A model generated the notes under the pieces. It ran no database searches and was not told the origin of the DNA. It worked only from the letters and a program-made list of their open reading frames with translations. 64,000 nucleotides of DNA. Origin: Macrocybe gigantea. Its lineage: Eukaryota > Basidiomycota > Agaricomycetes > Agaricales > Callistosporiaceae. The position numbers and the translations under genes are program-made. Below are positions 10,743 to 22,153 of this stretch, piece by piece; the first letter of the stretch is position 1; every line of letters begins with the position of its first letter. The stretch covers positions 62,001-126,000 of the forward strand of contig SJRY01000263.1 in NCBI GenBank assembly GCA_011319805.1, written 5' to 3'.

Positions 10743-13700
10743 TCAGCCAGCCCTAGTGGCCTCTAAATTCTTAGTGGCTGCCGAGAGAGGAAAGTGTTGG
10801 GGTTGAGCAGAAGGGAGGTCGTCGGAAGCCGCCTGATGCTCGGGTATATTTTGCGGAGGCGGAGAGCTTGAGAATGGTGAGAAGCTCGAAGACATTTGGC
10901 TATTTAAGCCAAACCCGTACAAGCCCATGCCGGCGCTGCGAGGCATGAAGGCATTCGAGGTCGCAGTCAAAACTGTGGACCCAGACTGACTGAATGCATG
11001 TGAAGACGAAGGCGATGAAGAATAAAAACGAGGTGGAGCAGGTGACGCAAGGTAATTGGCAGAGAAAGGTGGCTGTGCGACGTGTTGGCCTTGAGGTGGA
11101 GGAGACGTGAGTGCCATATCGCGGCGTTGCAATAACCGCAGTTGTTGTTCCTCCGTTAACCTCGATTGAAATTCAGCCGGGAATAGGGAAGGGTACGCTC
11201 CATTGGCGGCGAAGTTGGCATTGATTTGGGTTTGTTGCTGCTGCAATGATTGCGGATTGGTACCAGCACTAGTAGGCGTACGGACGCCCAACGGATTCTT
11301 GCTATAAGACAAGCGAATACCATTCTTCACGAACCCTTTAAGGGTATTGCCATAGAGCTCATGAAGCGCCTTCGTCGCATACTGAACGTCTTCGAACTGA
11401 AATACATTATCAAGATAAAGTAAGAGCGACTAACACGGGGCAAAACTTACTTCCACAAAGCACATTGGCCCGTTACTTTTTTGCCTGAAGCACAGACGAC
11501 GATAACCCTCTTGAGCCGAGAAAAGTTCTCGAAGGCTTTCTTCGAGTTGGTCAGGATTGCCTGCGGGAGGAGACGTCGGCAAATTGCCCACGTAAAGAGT
11601 GTTAATCTATCGATCTCGTCAGCCATCCAGCCTCACGAAATATGCAGAATATTGTGCCTTACCGGAGGATTCTGGTCCACGCCATTCCTTGAGCTTGCGC
11701 CAGATGCAGGAGACGGAAGCTGAGGAGAAATTTTTCCACCGTCCGTGCTAACTTCCAATGCACCGATTGCTCTGACGATCTCGGTCTCCGTGACAACAGT
11801 ATTGGCATCACCACCATTCACGGCGGAACCGTACGATCTGCCCGAAACAGCAGAGATATTTAGGGCCACGGGAGTCAGTCCCTGGTTGTCCAGGAACCGT
11901 TGCTCCTTCTGCGCTTCGTCGAAGTACTGCATATGATGCTGCTGCTGTTCTTGTTCCAGTGACGGTGACGATAAATTTGGGGCATCCAAAAAGTTGGCAG
12001 AGTTGGTGCTGGACGAAGGTAGAGGCGGTGAATTGGAGCGTCGAGAAGCAGAACGAGGACGCGAACTGGGCGCGGTAACTCTGTCCCATGGGCCAACCAT
12101 GTCGTCGCTCTGTCGGCCAGACGGAATGACAATCGGCTGAGTTCCACCATAGCCATTGGTCCCAAATCCATTGTCGAGGGGGGATAACAACGCTCCATTG
12201 GTGGTATTGGGCAAAGGTCGTAAAGCAGAATTGGGACCGATGGGGACGGAATGGAAAGCCTCAAAAGCTGCCAGATTTGAAACACGAAGCCTCGTCTGCT
12301 CCTTCTCTTTACGTCGACGCTCCCTCTCATCATCTTCGGCACGTTCTCTAGCTCCACGAGTTGCCGAACTGAGAGCATTGAGATTGCCGATCAAACCGAG
12401 ACGTCGCTCTTCTTCATCACGGTCCCGGCCACCAAGAAGAGTTGGATTATTGATAGATGGAAGGAACTGTTCGTGATGCTGCTGGGGCAACTGATCGCGC
12501 CATGGGTTGAGACGAGCCTGCCCCACGAGACCGATACTTCCCAAGGCACCAAGTTCCCGCTCTCGAGAGTCAAAGTGTCGGCAACTGGAACGTTCAAGCC
12601 ATAAGGGTCAGAACCGCCCATCAATGACGCACTGTTGAGCATAGAAGCCTGCTGCTGCAGGGCGGTGACATTCGAGACATTTGTAGTCGGCGGTGGAACC
12701 ATGGCAGTGCCGGCACTGCGCTTCGTGTGCAGATTCTTCTTAGCCATCTCTGCCTTCAACACTGCTCCTTTATCGATGTCAATCCGCTTGCCTTGCAGAA
12801 CATCCCTGGCACCAAGGGCTTCTTCACGTGTCCTGAATTTGGCAAACCCGATTATTTGTTTCCTGGGTGCCATGCTCGTCCCTGCAGTGACACCTCCGAA
12901 ATGACCGGCTGTCGAGTCGTCACCTGGTGCATTAGCGGGCCAAGAAGTCAGAATCCCATCCCGTCCAGCATCGACTACAACGCCACCTTGATTAACCGTT
13001 ACCAAATTATACGGGTCATTCGCACCACCATATGGACCTCTCAAACCACCTGTACTGCCGGATACACCGCTGTAAGCTGTATATTCCTTGTTCGGAATCT
13101 TGAGTGTCGCAGCTTCAAATCCGGGGGAGAATGTAAACATGTTTTGAAATTCCCGCTCCTGCAACACAAAAAAAAAAAAAAAAAAAAAAAAAAAAGATCG
13201 GTTGGGGAATCAACAAACGCTAGGTCATTCTCCTCACCTGCATATCCTCGGGAAATCCAACGACGAAGATCGTAGAAATTTCCTCGTTACCTGCGGATCC
13301 GCCAACATTGCTAGGGGGATTGGTAGCGGGCGCCCCACTAGGTGCACCTTGAACATTCGCGGGCGGTGGGACGGCCGCTGGCACGTGAGGACCATAAGGA
13401 GTCTGAGAGGACATTTGTACGCCATTCTGGTAGGAAGCCGAATAAGCAGATAGCTGAGCCGGGAGTCTAGACTTGTCCCCGCCGCCCAGCGCTGAAGGAG
13501 GGTTATAGAGGTCGATGAAGGATTTATGAACACCCGAGGTGGCAGAATTGATTTGAGTCCCGCCAGGCAGCTCAAAGCCGGGACGGGAGTCGTAAGGTTG
13601 CATGTGTGGCTGAACCGGTGATGTCAACTGCGGCGAAAACATTTCCACACTTCCTTGGGCAAAATAAGGGCTGTCACGATAAGTGGCAGTTAGACCAGGA

Positions 13701-14200
13701 CGAGGGTTCTGGGGCCTCTGGCGATTCGTGTTCGGAAAGGCATTAAAGGTCGAACGAAACTGATTCGATGCCATGTTCTCGGTCTTTTGCTGATGCTGGA
13801 TCTTTCGGGAATCGTGATCGGTGGCATAGTCGGAGATGCCGTGCAAGGCAATGTTGTCCGACCCCGAGGAGAATACGCCGTTTTGGTGATTATACATTGA
13901 GTCTTGAATAGTAGAATGACTGTGGTCGTGTGGAGAGTCTGGACGAGCAACAGAATGATGAGATTGCATGAGTATGTGGTATGGAGCAGCGGCCGATTGG
14001 CTTGACAGAGAAGTAGAGGCGGAGCCGTATGACGTCGCAGTGACCTGCTCCGAATCCGAGGACGATATGGGCTCTGCGTCAGCCTGGGCGTCCAGAGAGT
14101 CCAAGAGGGACTTGTTTATGAAGTCCTCGTCGGGTTGATGGGAAGACAACTGAGACGTGGTAGAGGCGGCCAGTTTGGACAAGAATGAGCGATGATGCAC
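10743..14200 (-). CDS. WHI3: Whi3-like RNA-binding protein with two RRMs
   Basis: Probable orthologue of yeast Whi3, which retains mRNAs such as the G1 cyclin message in the cytoplasm and forms condensates. Exons are approximately 14200..13238, 13158..11663, 11606..11452 and 11396..10743. A disordered Ser/Gln-rich N-terminus precedes the first RRM ([11 protein letters not shown] ... [20 protein letters not shown]). A long low-complexity middle follows, then the diagnostic C-terminal Whi3-type [36 protein letters not shown] and [16 protein letters not shown]. The tail is Gln/Ser/Pro-rich. One frame break near 12570 is repaired by one T (CTTTG to CTTTTG), restoring [12 protein letters not shown]. 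There is no in-frame ATG at the left end of the open frame, which begins at a GTG codon at 14200. The true start is either an unseen upstream exon or the ATG at 13969. Confidence 0.87.
13168..13195. repeat. A28/T28 homopolymer inside a Whi3 intron
   Basis: An uninterrupted run of 28 A on the + strand is the polypyrimidine tract of the Whi3 intron 13237..13159, read as T28 then GTGTTGCAG on the coding strand. It lies just upstream of the acceptor and is likely length-variable between isolates and in sequencing. Confidence 0.95.
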
Positions 14201-16529
14201 AATGGGTTAGAAGGAAGATATTCAGCACATCAACCGACGATGGACAGACAAGCGGACGAAGATTCAAGTGAGCAATTTGAGTGTAGCTGCGAGAAAAGGC
14301 CGGATATCTCTGGAACGCGTTCGTGAGGGCGTACAACGACAGCAAGCAAGTGGAAAGACGAGAGCGATAGACGACGAGGAGGGAAGCGCTGAGGAATGCT
14401 GGCCGTCGGTGAGGACGGTGTGCGATCGAGAGGGTATGTGAAAGAAAGTCGGATGGTCCCGAGTTTGGACTGTCTGTCACATCTAAATCAAATCAACCCA
14501 AATACCTCTTTCCCACGCACAGGCCATTCAACAATCCCCAACCTTATTTGTCACGTGCTCACCCCACCCCGCTTGGGCCTCTTACCTGGCTTTGAGCACC
14601 TGTGTCCGTCCTCGAGTGTTCCACAGAGAGTTGCCTCATCCACCCCAACCTAATGCCAGTCCCCGTTCCCTGTTCTCCGCCGTGAGCCCCTCCTGTGTCA
14701 GTGTGACTCGGCTACGCCTCCTAAGCCCTTCGGTATCCGTGCTGCGCAGTCAGGCTTGAGTCATGTGTGAGCATCGCAAAAGTGAAGCCAGTGCGGTCAT
14801 CGTCAGCGTCGTCCTGAGAGAGCAAGACCAAGACGCGAATGAAAGAAGGCAAAATTGGGTGAAGAGTGAAAAGACGAGTGTGACTGATGGGTGTAATATG
14901 ACACCCACGCGACGAAGCTTGTCTAAGGTCTCTAATCTATTCTTCCCGACTCCGGTCTTCGTGACCGTCGTGACTCTGCCAGATTTTTTTTTTTAATTCC
15001 AGATCTACTCTTATCCGCCTTCCATGCACACCTATCATATTTCATATCTCCGGCATTCGTGACGTGAGACCCGCCTCCATCATTTGAAAGGGGTATGTCA
15101 CCACTCCTCTCTTCCAGACTCGGCACAACGCCCTGCACGAGGCATCACGAGCTGCCTGGTTTCCCAGCACATGAGTTCTCTTTTTTTCCGCAACAGAGAG
15201 ATCAGTTGACTTTATGACGTCTCGGATCCTTTCCTTATATTTATACTTGCTTCAACTGCGGGACAGGTCTGGCAACATTTCTGCAACGCTTCTGACATCA
15301 ATCCACATGGATTTACACATGGCTCTGACATGCCACCAACACTTGGCTTGCAAATTATCTCGACACAGATCGTTCCCCATCTGGAATGAAACGCACTCGT
15401 TGCAACTTCAACACACCAGCATGAACAAGATCATCATCGGTACCCCGCCTCACCCTTCCGGCTATACTCATCAATCCGAGTCATCTCGATCCGATGGTTT
15501 AGCAGAATGCTTGACGTAACAGACGGAGAGTACAAGATTTTGCTGCCACGTCCTACGAGCTTGTCAACGAAATACGAATTTCTTTCCAAGGTCCCATACG
15601 ATCCAGGACAAGTTGATCCGATCGAAAACTCCTGGTAATCTTCGATCTATCTTCCCATTAATATTTCTGCTTCGTCCGAAGAACAGTGAATCTATGCGCC
15701 ATCGCCCGGTGCGTCGCGAGTGACAGTGATGTACAAAATAGTTTTCTCCAAGTTAATTTTGGAACCCAAAACCTCGTGATTCCGAGGTGCTGCGGCTGCA
15801 TAATTGTCAATTAAGTCAAGGATGGATGCGACGCCAGCATAGCGATATACCTAGTTTTTAAATTTTAATGCAGTACCAAGCTGTGTCCAATTTCCGTATA
15901 TGCAACGAGCAATACAGGGAAAGGCCCCGCCAAGTCGATCTCGGAACTGAGCTTAGGCACTGATCGTAGTCAGTATAATGCCGGCCCCTCGCTGCTACCA
16001 CGGCAGAATGGTGACAAACTTGGCAATGTCTCTAATTGGCAAGGTAGTTTCCATATATGGAAGCTACTCCGCGTGAGATCACCAAGGCCTTCAGCAAGAG
16101 GCTGCACGTCAATTCGGTTGTCTCATAGATAATGTTCGGTAGCTTGGTCATTGTATGAGCAGAGCAGGCATCAAAAGAACATCGTCAAATTCCGAAGTGA
16201 GATGATAGCGATCAAGACCGCTGTGTGCGACCCAAAATATGCATTTGTCTATCTGAAGAGAAGGAAAGAGCATAGGCCGAACAAAGTGACGATAACGCAC
16301 AGCTACCCATAGCCCGACTGCGGAATTAGGATGACGTGTTATCGAGTTTCGGCGCCCATCTCACGTTCTATGGCGAGGCAATACGGCCCGAACCGAGGCG
16401 AAAGGATGCATGCCAACCGCGTGGACATCAATCCAAAAGCAAGACAACACGAGCATCCACTCCGATGATAACGACATCTGTCAGGTCATACCTCCTGACA
16501 TCAACAGCGCCCCATCTCTTCGACCCACT
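14201..16529. other. Gene-poor interval upstream of the Whi3-like gene
   Basis: About 2.3 kb without a supported gene. The first 250 bp on the minus strand are open but lack a usable ATG and read as 5' UTR of the Whi3-like gene. The rest has only short unrelated frames with no recognisable domain and no convincing intron chain. I see no tRNA B-box, terminal repeats or transposase fragments. Long regulated promoters and 5' leaders are known for cell-cycle RNA-binding genes, so this could be regulatory, but nothing specific is visible. Confidence 0.45.
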
Positions 16530-16958
16530 TCACCAACGGCCCCACGCGGGATATGCCTGCCATGATGAGTCAAGCCAACCGATGACGCTTGCAATCCAGC
16601 CCTCTGCAGCACGAAACGCGCCATAGTCCGAGAACTCGGACCCAGAATAGCACACGAAGAGGGCACACACGGCTACGGCCGTGAGGAAGCTGTGGAGGAA
16701 TCTTGTCCGGGCACGGCGATCTGCCTGAGCGATGGCGTACGGAGACCGGGCATCATAGTATGTATACGGGAAGAGCTGCCGCGTTCCCTCCAGTGGCGTT
16801 GGGCCGAACGCAGGCCGGGAAAAGCCCGCAGGCGCAATCCCCGTGTCCGGAAGAGCTGTTTGCGCCTGACCAATCTGCGATCTGTTGAGCATGTTGGGCG
16901 CAAGTAGACCCTGTTCGAGGTCTTCGTATGATGGTGGGAGGTCTGGCTGGGCTGGCAT
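16530..16958 (-). CDS. Small single-pass membrane protein with a PPxY motif
   Basis: A 142-residue single-exon protein that I cannot name. The N-terminus carries LPPSYEDLEQ, a PPxY motif of the type that binds WW domains of Rsp5/Nedd4 ubiquitin ligases, followed by an acidic residue pair. The central part is polar. Near residues 88-104 there is one hydrophobic segment (FLHSFLTAVAVCALFVCYSG) preceded by RRARTR, which suggests a cytosolic N-terminus by the positive-inside rule. The tail is Trp/Ala-rich. The layout resembles small membrane adaptors of ubiquitin ligases, but that is inference only. The ATG at 16958 gives the longest plausible protein, and the TGA is at 16530. Confidence 0.65.
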   Translation of the reverse strand: MPAQPDLPPSYEDLEQGLLAPNMLNRSQIGQAQTALPDTGIAPAGFSRPAFGPTPLEGTRQLFPYTYYDARSPYAIAQADRRARTRFLHSFLTAVAVCALFVCYSGSEFSDYGAFRAAEGWIASVIGWLDSSWQAYPAWGRW

Positions 16959-17575
16959 CGCTCGGTGTTTCTGTATGAGTGGCGTGGAAGGTGCAGGGTA
17001 TAGGTCGGGGGTATGTGGTGCTGGTTGAACGCCTAGTGATGTGTGACATATGGCGTTGAATTCACAACGTCACGCTTCCAAAGCCGCTGTGGACGATTAT
17101 GGCCGTAGTAGTGGTGCCTTGCTCAAGCTCCTGGGCGGCCTCCGCTGGGCCCCTTTTCATGACCTTCTAAACCCCAATTGTACGGGTTTCACGGGGACCA
17201 TGTGGTTTATTGTCCACAAGGCCGCCTTTGGATTCATAACTTCATATTACTATTCTTCCACCTTATCTTCTCATCCGCCATATGCATCCTGCACCGCTCA
17301 TGTGTGAGTGTGAGCTCCGACAATACGACGGCGCGATATTTGTGGTAATTTTTCTACAAAACAGTACATGAGTTCTACAATGCTAAATGAAGAATTCATC
17401 GTGTCATGTCATGAGGGGTAAATTTTTAAAAAATGGGTCCGAAGCAGGACCAGCAAAGAAATGAAACAACCTACCAAGTGGGTGATTGGATGGGGGTAAG
17501 TATACATGGCAGAAAGGACGAAAAACGTAATTTGTTGACCGAGGAGATGGCCACCGGGCTATATCGCGATTAGTC
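16959..17575. other. Intergenic interval between the PPxY protein and APT1
   Basis: About 620 bp containing the promoter side of the PPxY gene and the 3' flank of the thioesterase gene. No reading frame with splice support and no RNA gene is seen. Confidence 0.45.
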
Positions 17576-18553
17576 CTACTTGGGTATGACCTTTTTCAGC
17601 CATTCTTTCACCTCCTCCAGCTCCTTAGGACATGTCGTATGACCCATTCCATCGTATATCTTATACAGTAGCCCCTTGCATTCGTCATTCGTTGCACGAG
17701 GCATTCCTAGGCTGTTTACCAGAAAATCGGAGGAATCTTTACAAAATTGGAACTTGACTAGGGGGTCGACGGATCCATGTCCCCAGAACACAGGAATCGA
17801 CGAGGCATGCTGGGACGCCAGCTGAGTAGAAAGGGCTATGTTCAGCAAGATGCGGAAGCAATCGCCGACGTGGAGGAGGCAGTGACCTACCTCTTTAAAT
17901 TTCTTTGGTAACGGTAACCAGCCGCTCAGCACGATGAGGCCAGCTAGCTTGTGCTCATTCGTGAGCCCAGTGAGGAGAGACATGGTAGCGCCTTGGCTGA
18001 AGCCGCCCACGACTATGCGCGATGGATTGGTGCCGGAGTCGATCTCGGCGGTGATCAACTGCTTGATCATTCTCGCAGACTGAAGCATGCCAGTCTCGTC
18101 TTCGTCTGTCTCAAACCCGAATGAATATATATCAAACCTAGTTCGAATTTGTAGGATGTGTTCTTGGGCGCATCTAAAATACCGTACCATGAAGGCATGT
18201 CAATGCCCATGTTCGCTGTCACTGCTCGCCTGGGCCTGCCGGCATGCGTGAGCCAGAACTTCGACGAGAGACAGGAAGAATGCAGAGGGGCAACGCTCGA
18301 GGAGAGACGAGGCTTACGAGTGGGGTAATATCCATTTTACATGCGACAGAGCAGGATCGGTCCTGTACAAGTCTGCTATGGGTTTTAAGCCTTGACCAGT
18401 GTCCCCTAAGCCCTGACGAACGGTCGATCATATTAGGCTACGATTGGCATTGGCCGAGGCGCGCCGGGCACATACATGTATGAGAAATACCGTGGCGGTA
18501 TGCTTGGTGATGGGGGGGATGACGATGGTCCTGAGTGGGGCGGCGGCAGCCAT
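17576..18553 (-). CDS. APT1: Acyl-protein thioesterase 1 (palmitoyl-protein thioesterase, alpha/beta hydrolase)
   Basis: Cytosolic serine hydrolase that removes palmitate from S-acylated proteins such as Ras and G-alpha, and also hydrolyses lysophospholipids. Five exons: 18553..18476, 18412..18318, 18235..18188, 18137..17891 and 17821..17576. The start MAAAAPLRTIVIPP leads to GLGDTGQGLKPIA (oxyanion-hole region). ANMGIDMPSWFDIYSF and the nucleophile elbow GGFSQGAT (GxSxG) follow. The acid residue is in HGSVDPLVKF and the catalytic His in DGMGHTTCPKEL. Length is close to the usual 230-240 residues and no catalytic residue is missing. It is divergent from TRM10 with about 200 bp between start codons. 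Confidence 0.93.
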
Positions 18554-18754
18554 GCGAGGGTTATGGAAATGACGAGGAGTAGAGCGAGCGCCTAGGCGAT
18601 AAATAGGAAGACTGATCCCGACGACAAAGGTGCAAGTACTGAAATAATCAATCTCAGGCGGATCGGCATCTACCGGTCTCCGTCCACCCAGGTTTGACTC
18701 TTCCTCTCTCCTCGTCTCCTAGTCCGTCGATGTTGATGTTCTCTAAGCGTCCGA
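18554..18754. promoter_or_regulatory. Shared divergent promoter region of APT1 and TRM10
   Basis: Only about 200 bp separate the minus-strand ATG of APT1 and the plus-strand ATG of TRM10, so both 5' UTRs and core promoters must lie here. I see C/T-rich stretches (CTTCCTCTCTCCTCGTCTCC near 18700) but no clear TATA box. Confidence 0.5.
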
Positions 18755-19910
18755 ATGCAGGGCAGCTCGCCGGCCAGCGCGTCCGAGTCAGCCTCGGCCC
18801 CACAAGGTCCCACGGTAGATCACGGCAGCCCGAAACCACTCTCCAAGTCTGCGCAGAAAAAGGCCGTCAGGGCCGAGCGGTACGCCGCCTTGAAGCTAGA
18901 ACGACGTGCCAGGGAAAAGGAAGCCAAAAAAGAGAAGAAGCGCCTCTTGGCCGAGAAACGTGCGGCGGGCGAATTGGACGAAGATGACGAAGAAAAGAGC
19001 AGGCGCAAGAAAAGGGCGAGGCTTGACTTTGGAGGAAAGGTCGTCGTGGATCTGGGATTCGACGACAAAATGACCGACAAGGCATGTCCCCACTGTCCTT
19101 ATCGTTATCAGTATTATGTACCTACACGGTCTCTTGAAGGAAATCACATCTCTATGCTCTCAGTTAGCGTACACCTACAGCGCCAATCGGAATGCGTCCT
19201 TTCCTTTCGAGCTCGTCTTCACATCCCTTAACGGACGTACGCATCAGAGGCTGGAAACCATCGGCGACGCCGCATACAAACGCTGGTCCAACACCGAATG
19301 GTGGCATGAGGGCTACGAACGGCTATGGCAAAGCCCAAGCTCCGCCGCAGAACCTTCCATAGATTCCGGTGCTCCAAAAGATACTGCTGGGGAACCTGCT
19401 GGCAAAGCTTCAGAAGCACTTGAAGACGTTCGTGGAAAAGTAGTATACCTGACCGCTGATTCGGAGGACGAGCTATCGGAACTCGAGGCCGGCGAGATAT
19501 ACATAATTGGCGGTCTATGCGACCACAATCGATATAAGGTGCCTTTCCTTCTCTTATCCGTGGATGATGCATTTCATCTGATGTATCGACAGAATCTGTG
19601 TTTCAACAAGGCGAAGGAGTCTGGAATCCAGACGGCTCGTCTACCTATAGGCCGATACCTAGCGTCACTCCCAACCAGAAAGGTTCTGACCGTGAATCAA
19701 GTGTTTGAGATCCTGCTGAAGTGGATAGAAACAAAAAGTTGGGAAGACGCTTTGTATTCGGTGATCCCCAAAAGAAAGTTCCAAACTGGCGGCAAGAACC
19801 AGGCGGAAAGCTTCAAAGACGGGCATGAAAGAGCCCCTAAAGATAGCACGAAGGAAGCGGACGACAAGCAAGAATCAGAAGGGATGCATGAAGGACGCTT
19901 GGATGACTAG
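18755..19910 (+). CDS. TRM10: tRNA (guanine(9)-N1)-methyltransferase TRM10
   Basis: SPOUT-family methyltransferase that makes m1G at position 9 of tRNAs. Three exons: 18755..19081, 19140..19538 and 19593..19910. A basic N-terminal extension (KKAVRAERYAALKLERRARE) precedes the catalytic domain. That domain contains SLCSQLAYTYSANRNA, SLNGRT, VVYLTADSEDEL, the SAM-knot motif IIGGLCDHNRYK, GIQTARLPIGRYL, and VNQVFEILLKW. The key Asp of the G9 methyltransferase motif is present in GLCDHNR. The C-terminal tail is Lys/Glu-rich and variable. The first intron is a GC-AG intron (AAG/GCATGT ... TTGAAG/GAA); reading across it restores the conserved MTDKEITSLCSQLAY. Confidence 0.93.
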
Positions 19911-20597
19911 ACATGAGAAACGACACTGGTTTTCCCTCATGCCAAGCACGATGTATCTCCTATATATCCGCTTCAAGTCCAGAATTTCATTCGCCTGCTC
20001 AATTCGATTTCTTGATTTCGTAAAATTCAGTCAGCTGTAATGTAACTCAGGGTTTCCATCCGGTCTGAAAATGAAACTGCCGCCGGCATAAGATGAACAG
20101 TGCGTAATGATCGCCAAGTTCTGCCGGGCTTCTCAGATGACTCAAGCGACCGAAACAAGGCTTAACAGGCGTCTAGGAAGTCCAGTGCTCCTAGTGGACG
20201 CCCGTGCCAATGTCTGAGCAATGTCAATCTAAGGACACATGCGCTTTTCTAGTCGGCCCACTGACCGTCAGGCGGTCACACCGGCGGCATCTTGTTGAAG
20301 CGGTAACAGTTGTAATCTGAAGATAATCACAGATGGAGAGCTGGGGACGTGGATCATGGGAGCATCTAATCTCTCCGAGTCGTTCCGAGAAAAGGTTCCA
20401 AGCCCTCCGTTACGTGCGGTTCGCGCGGCCTGGTTTCCGCTTTACCGGCGGCATTTTAAATTCAAAGGACAGCGACATCCGTCCTGATCCCAGTTTAAAC
20501 AGACAGAACGACGGTTAGAGGGTAATTGGGGTCCAAGAAATATCAATGCACGTATATGAGAGGGTGCTTTGGCTCCAAAGCAACACACAATGCAGTA
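19911..20597. other. Convergent intergenic region between TRM10 and NDUFAF5
   Basis: About 690 bp between two convergent 3' ends. No coding frame or RNA gene is supported. A moderately GC-rich stretch at 20370-20470 has no clear structure. Confidence 0.45.
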
Positions 20598-22072
20598 TCA
20601 TAAAACCTCTTGCAGATTTACCTTGCCCGTCCCACGATCTAGAGGTTTTGGCTGTGTCGGTGCAGATTTCCAGCCAATCTGAATATAATGCATCAAAAAA
20701 AAAAATCAAAACGGGACCACAGAGGACTCACCATATAGATGATTTGGAATGTGGCAGGAATGGTGCCATCTTCGTGTCTATACAATTCTAACCCAGTCGT
20801 CAGGTCACCTTAATGTCCGCGTGAGAGAAAAGAAAACCTTTATATATAGCCGATGCAGCTGCTAATGTATCTCTGGTGATGAAATTTCGTCTGACGACGC
20901 AAACTCAGTTCAATCATGTCTAGCACTTCACATAGAGTTTGGGCAGACCGTCCAATAATAGCATTCGCTTCCCCCATATCCGACAAATCGCCCAATAGTT
21001 CCCACATACTTGGGTATGCAACCTTCACTTCGTCGATATCGACGGTGAGCAACGTGAAACCAGCTCTTCCTAGCAAATTTGATACATCTCTTGTGTCTAA
21101 TAAGGAAGGGTGAATTTTAGCCGTTCAGAAGGCGGGAATATATGAACTCGCCTGTCATGGGCGAGACATGTGGGGAAATGCCGCCTTCTCGCTCGACTTC
21201 GGCGAGCTGAAGGGACGTGCTATCATCCAAGTGAAGTGAGAACGAATTGCAGAAACGGAAGATGCGAAGCTACCGAAGCTCAAATAAGGTATCTCCCCCT
21301 AGCATGGCGCCAAGGAAAAGGCCATCTGGTTTCAACGCTTCTTTTATTTGAACAAAAACTCCTGCTCAAGATTCGTCGTCGAATTAGCAGGCCGATTCAA
21401 AAGATTGCACACCTGGCAGGTCATTGACCCATTGCAGACTGAGACAAGAGACTACGGCTTCTTGCGAATCTCTTTCGATGACATTGAGAAGGTTCTCCTC
21501 TTCTGCATGGATGCGCTCGATTTCAACTGCTTAATTCAGAACGCGATTCTCGGATAGAATATGCGTTTCAGACTAACCATCGAATTCGGAATCTGGCTCC
21601 CTGTATAGTGTCGCCGCTACGAGTTAATAGTCAAGAATGAATCAATTGAAAGTGATAAGGATATACCACTCGATTCTATCATGATGGATTTCTTCGCTTT
21701 ATTCTGCTCTAATAATTTAGAAAAGTGACCCGGTCCTGCACCGAGGTCGACGACTGAATTGAAAGTTCTCTTTATATCCTAACGGCACACGGATATTGGT
21801 CTGGATAGACTATAGACGGTCGAAACAAATCATAGCCATACCATAAACCTCTCCATCATTCTATCCGCGACTTCATCACGAAGGTAGTCGACAGTTCTAC
21901 TTCTCGCACCCCCTTGGCGAAGAGCAGCTCGATCCTTTTGCATGCGTTTGGCATTTCTATCAAACACTTGGTAGGGCCCAACGCTTCCGAGATTCGGTGG
22001 CGGCGAGGAAGACGCAACGGCAAAGGCGCGTGTCTGCCTCGGAAAGCATGACGCAAAACGGGCGAAAGACAT
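20598..22072 (-). CDS. NDUFAF5: NDUFAF5-type complex I assembly factor (mitochondrial arginine hydroxylase)
   Basis: Mitochondrial matrix protein with a SAM-methyltransferase fold. In animals NDUFAF5 hydroxylates an arginine of complex I subunit NDUFS7. I read about ten short exons. A presequence-like start ([20 protein letters not shown]) is followed by [18 protein letters not shown], then SAM motif [49 protein letters not shown], the family motif [32 protein letters not shown] and the C-terminal [16 protein letters not shown] complete it. The intron 21151..21097 is GC-AG (ACAG/GCGAGT). No frame breaks are seen. The gene starts head to head with the C2H2 gene, 81 bp between ATGs. Yeast S. 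cerevisiae lacks complex I, so presence here fits a filamentous fungus with complex I. Confidence 0.9.
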
Positions 22073-22153
22073 TAAGAGCAAACATTCCCACACCCGGTAG
22101 CCGTGACAAAGGAACGCGTCACGGTCACCTTCCAACTGCTTCGTGGTTCGTGC
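22073..22153. promoter_or_regulatory. Very short head-to-head interval between NDUFAF5 and the C2H2 gene
   Basis: The minus-strand ATG at 22072 and the chosen plus-strand ATG at 22154 are only 81 bp apart. This implies a shared bidirectional core promoter with very short leaders, or transcripts that overlap the neighbouring coding sequence. Confidence 0.5.

Noticed and set aside
22103..22153. Upstream extension of the C2H2 protein (from a GTG codon).
   Set aside because: It starts at a non-ATG codon close to the divergent gene; the ATG at 22154 is the first proper start.
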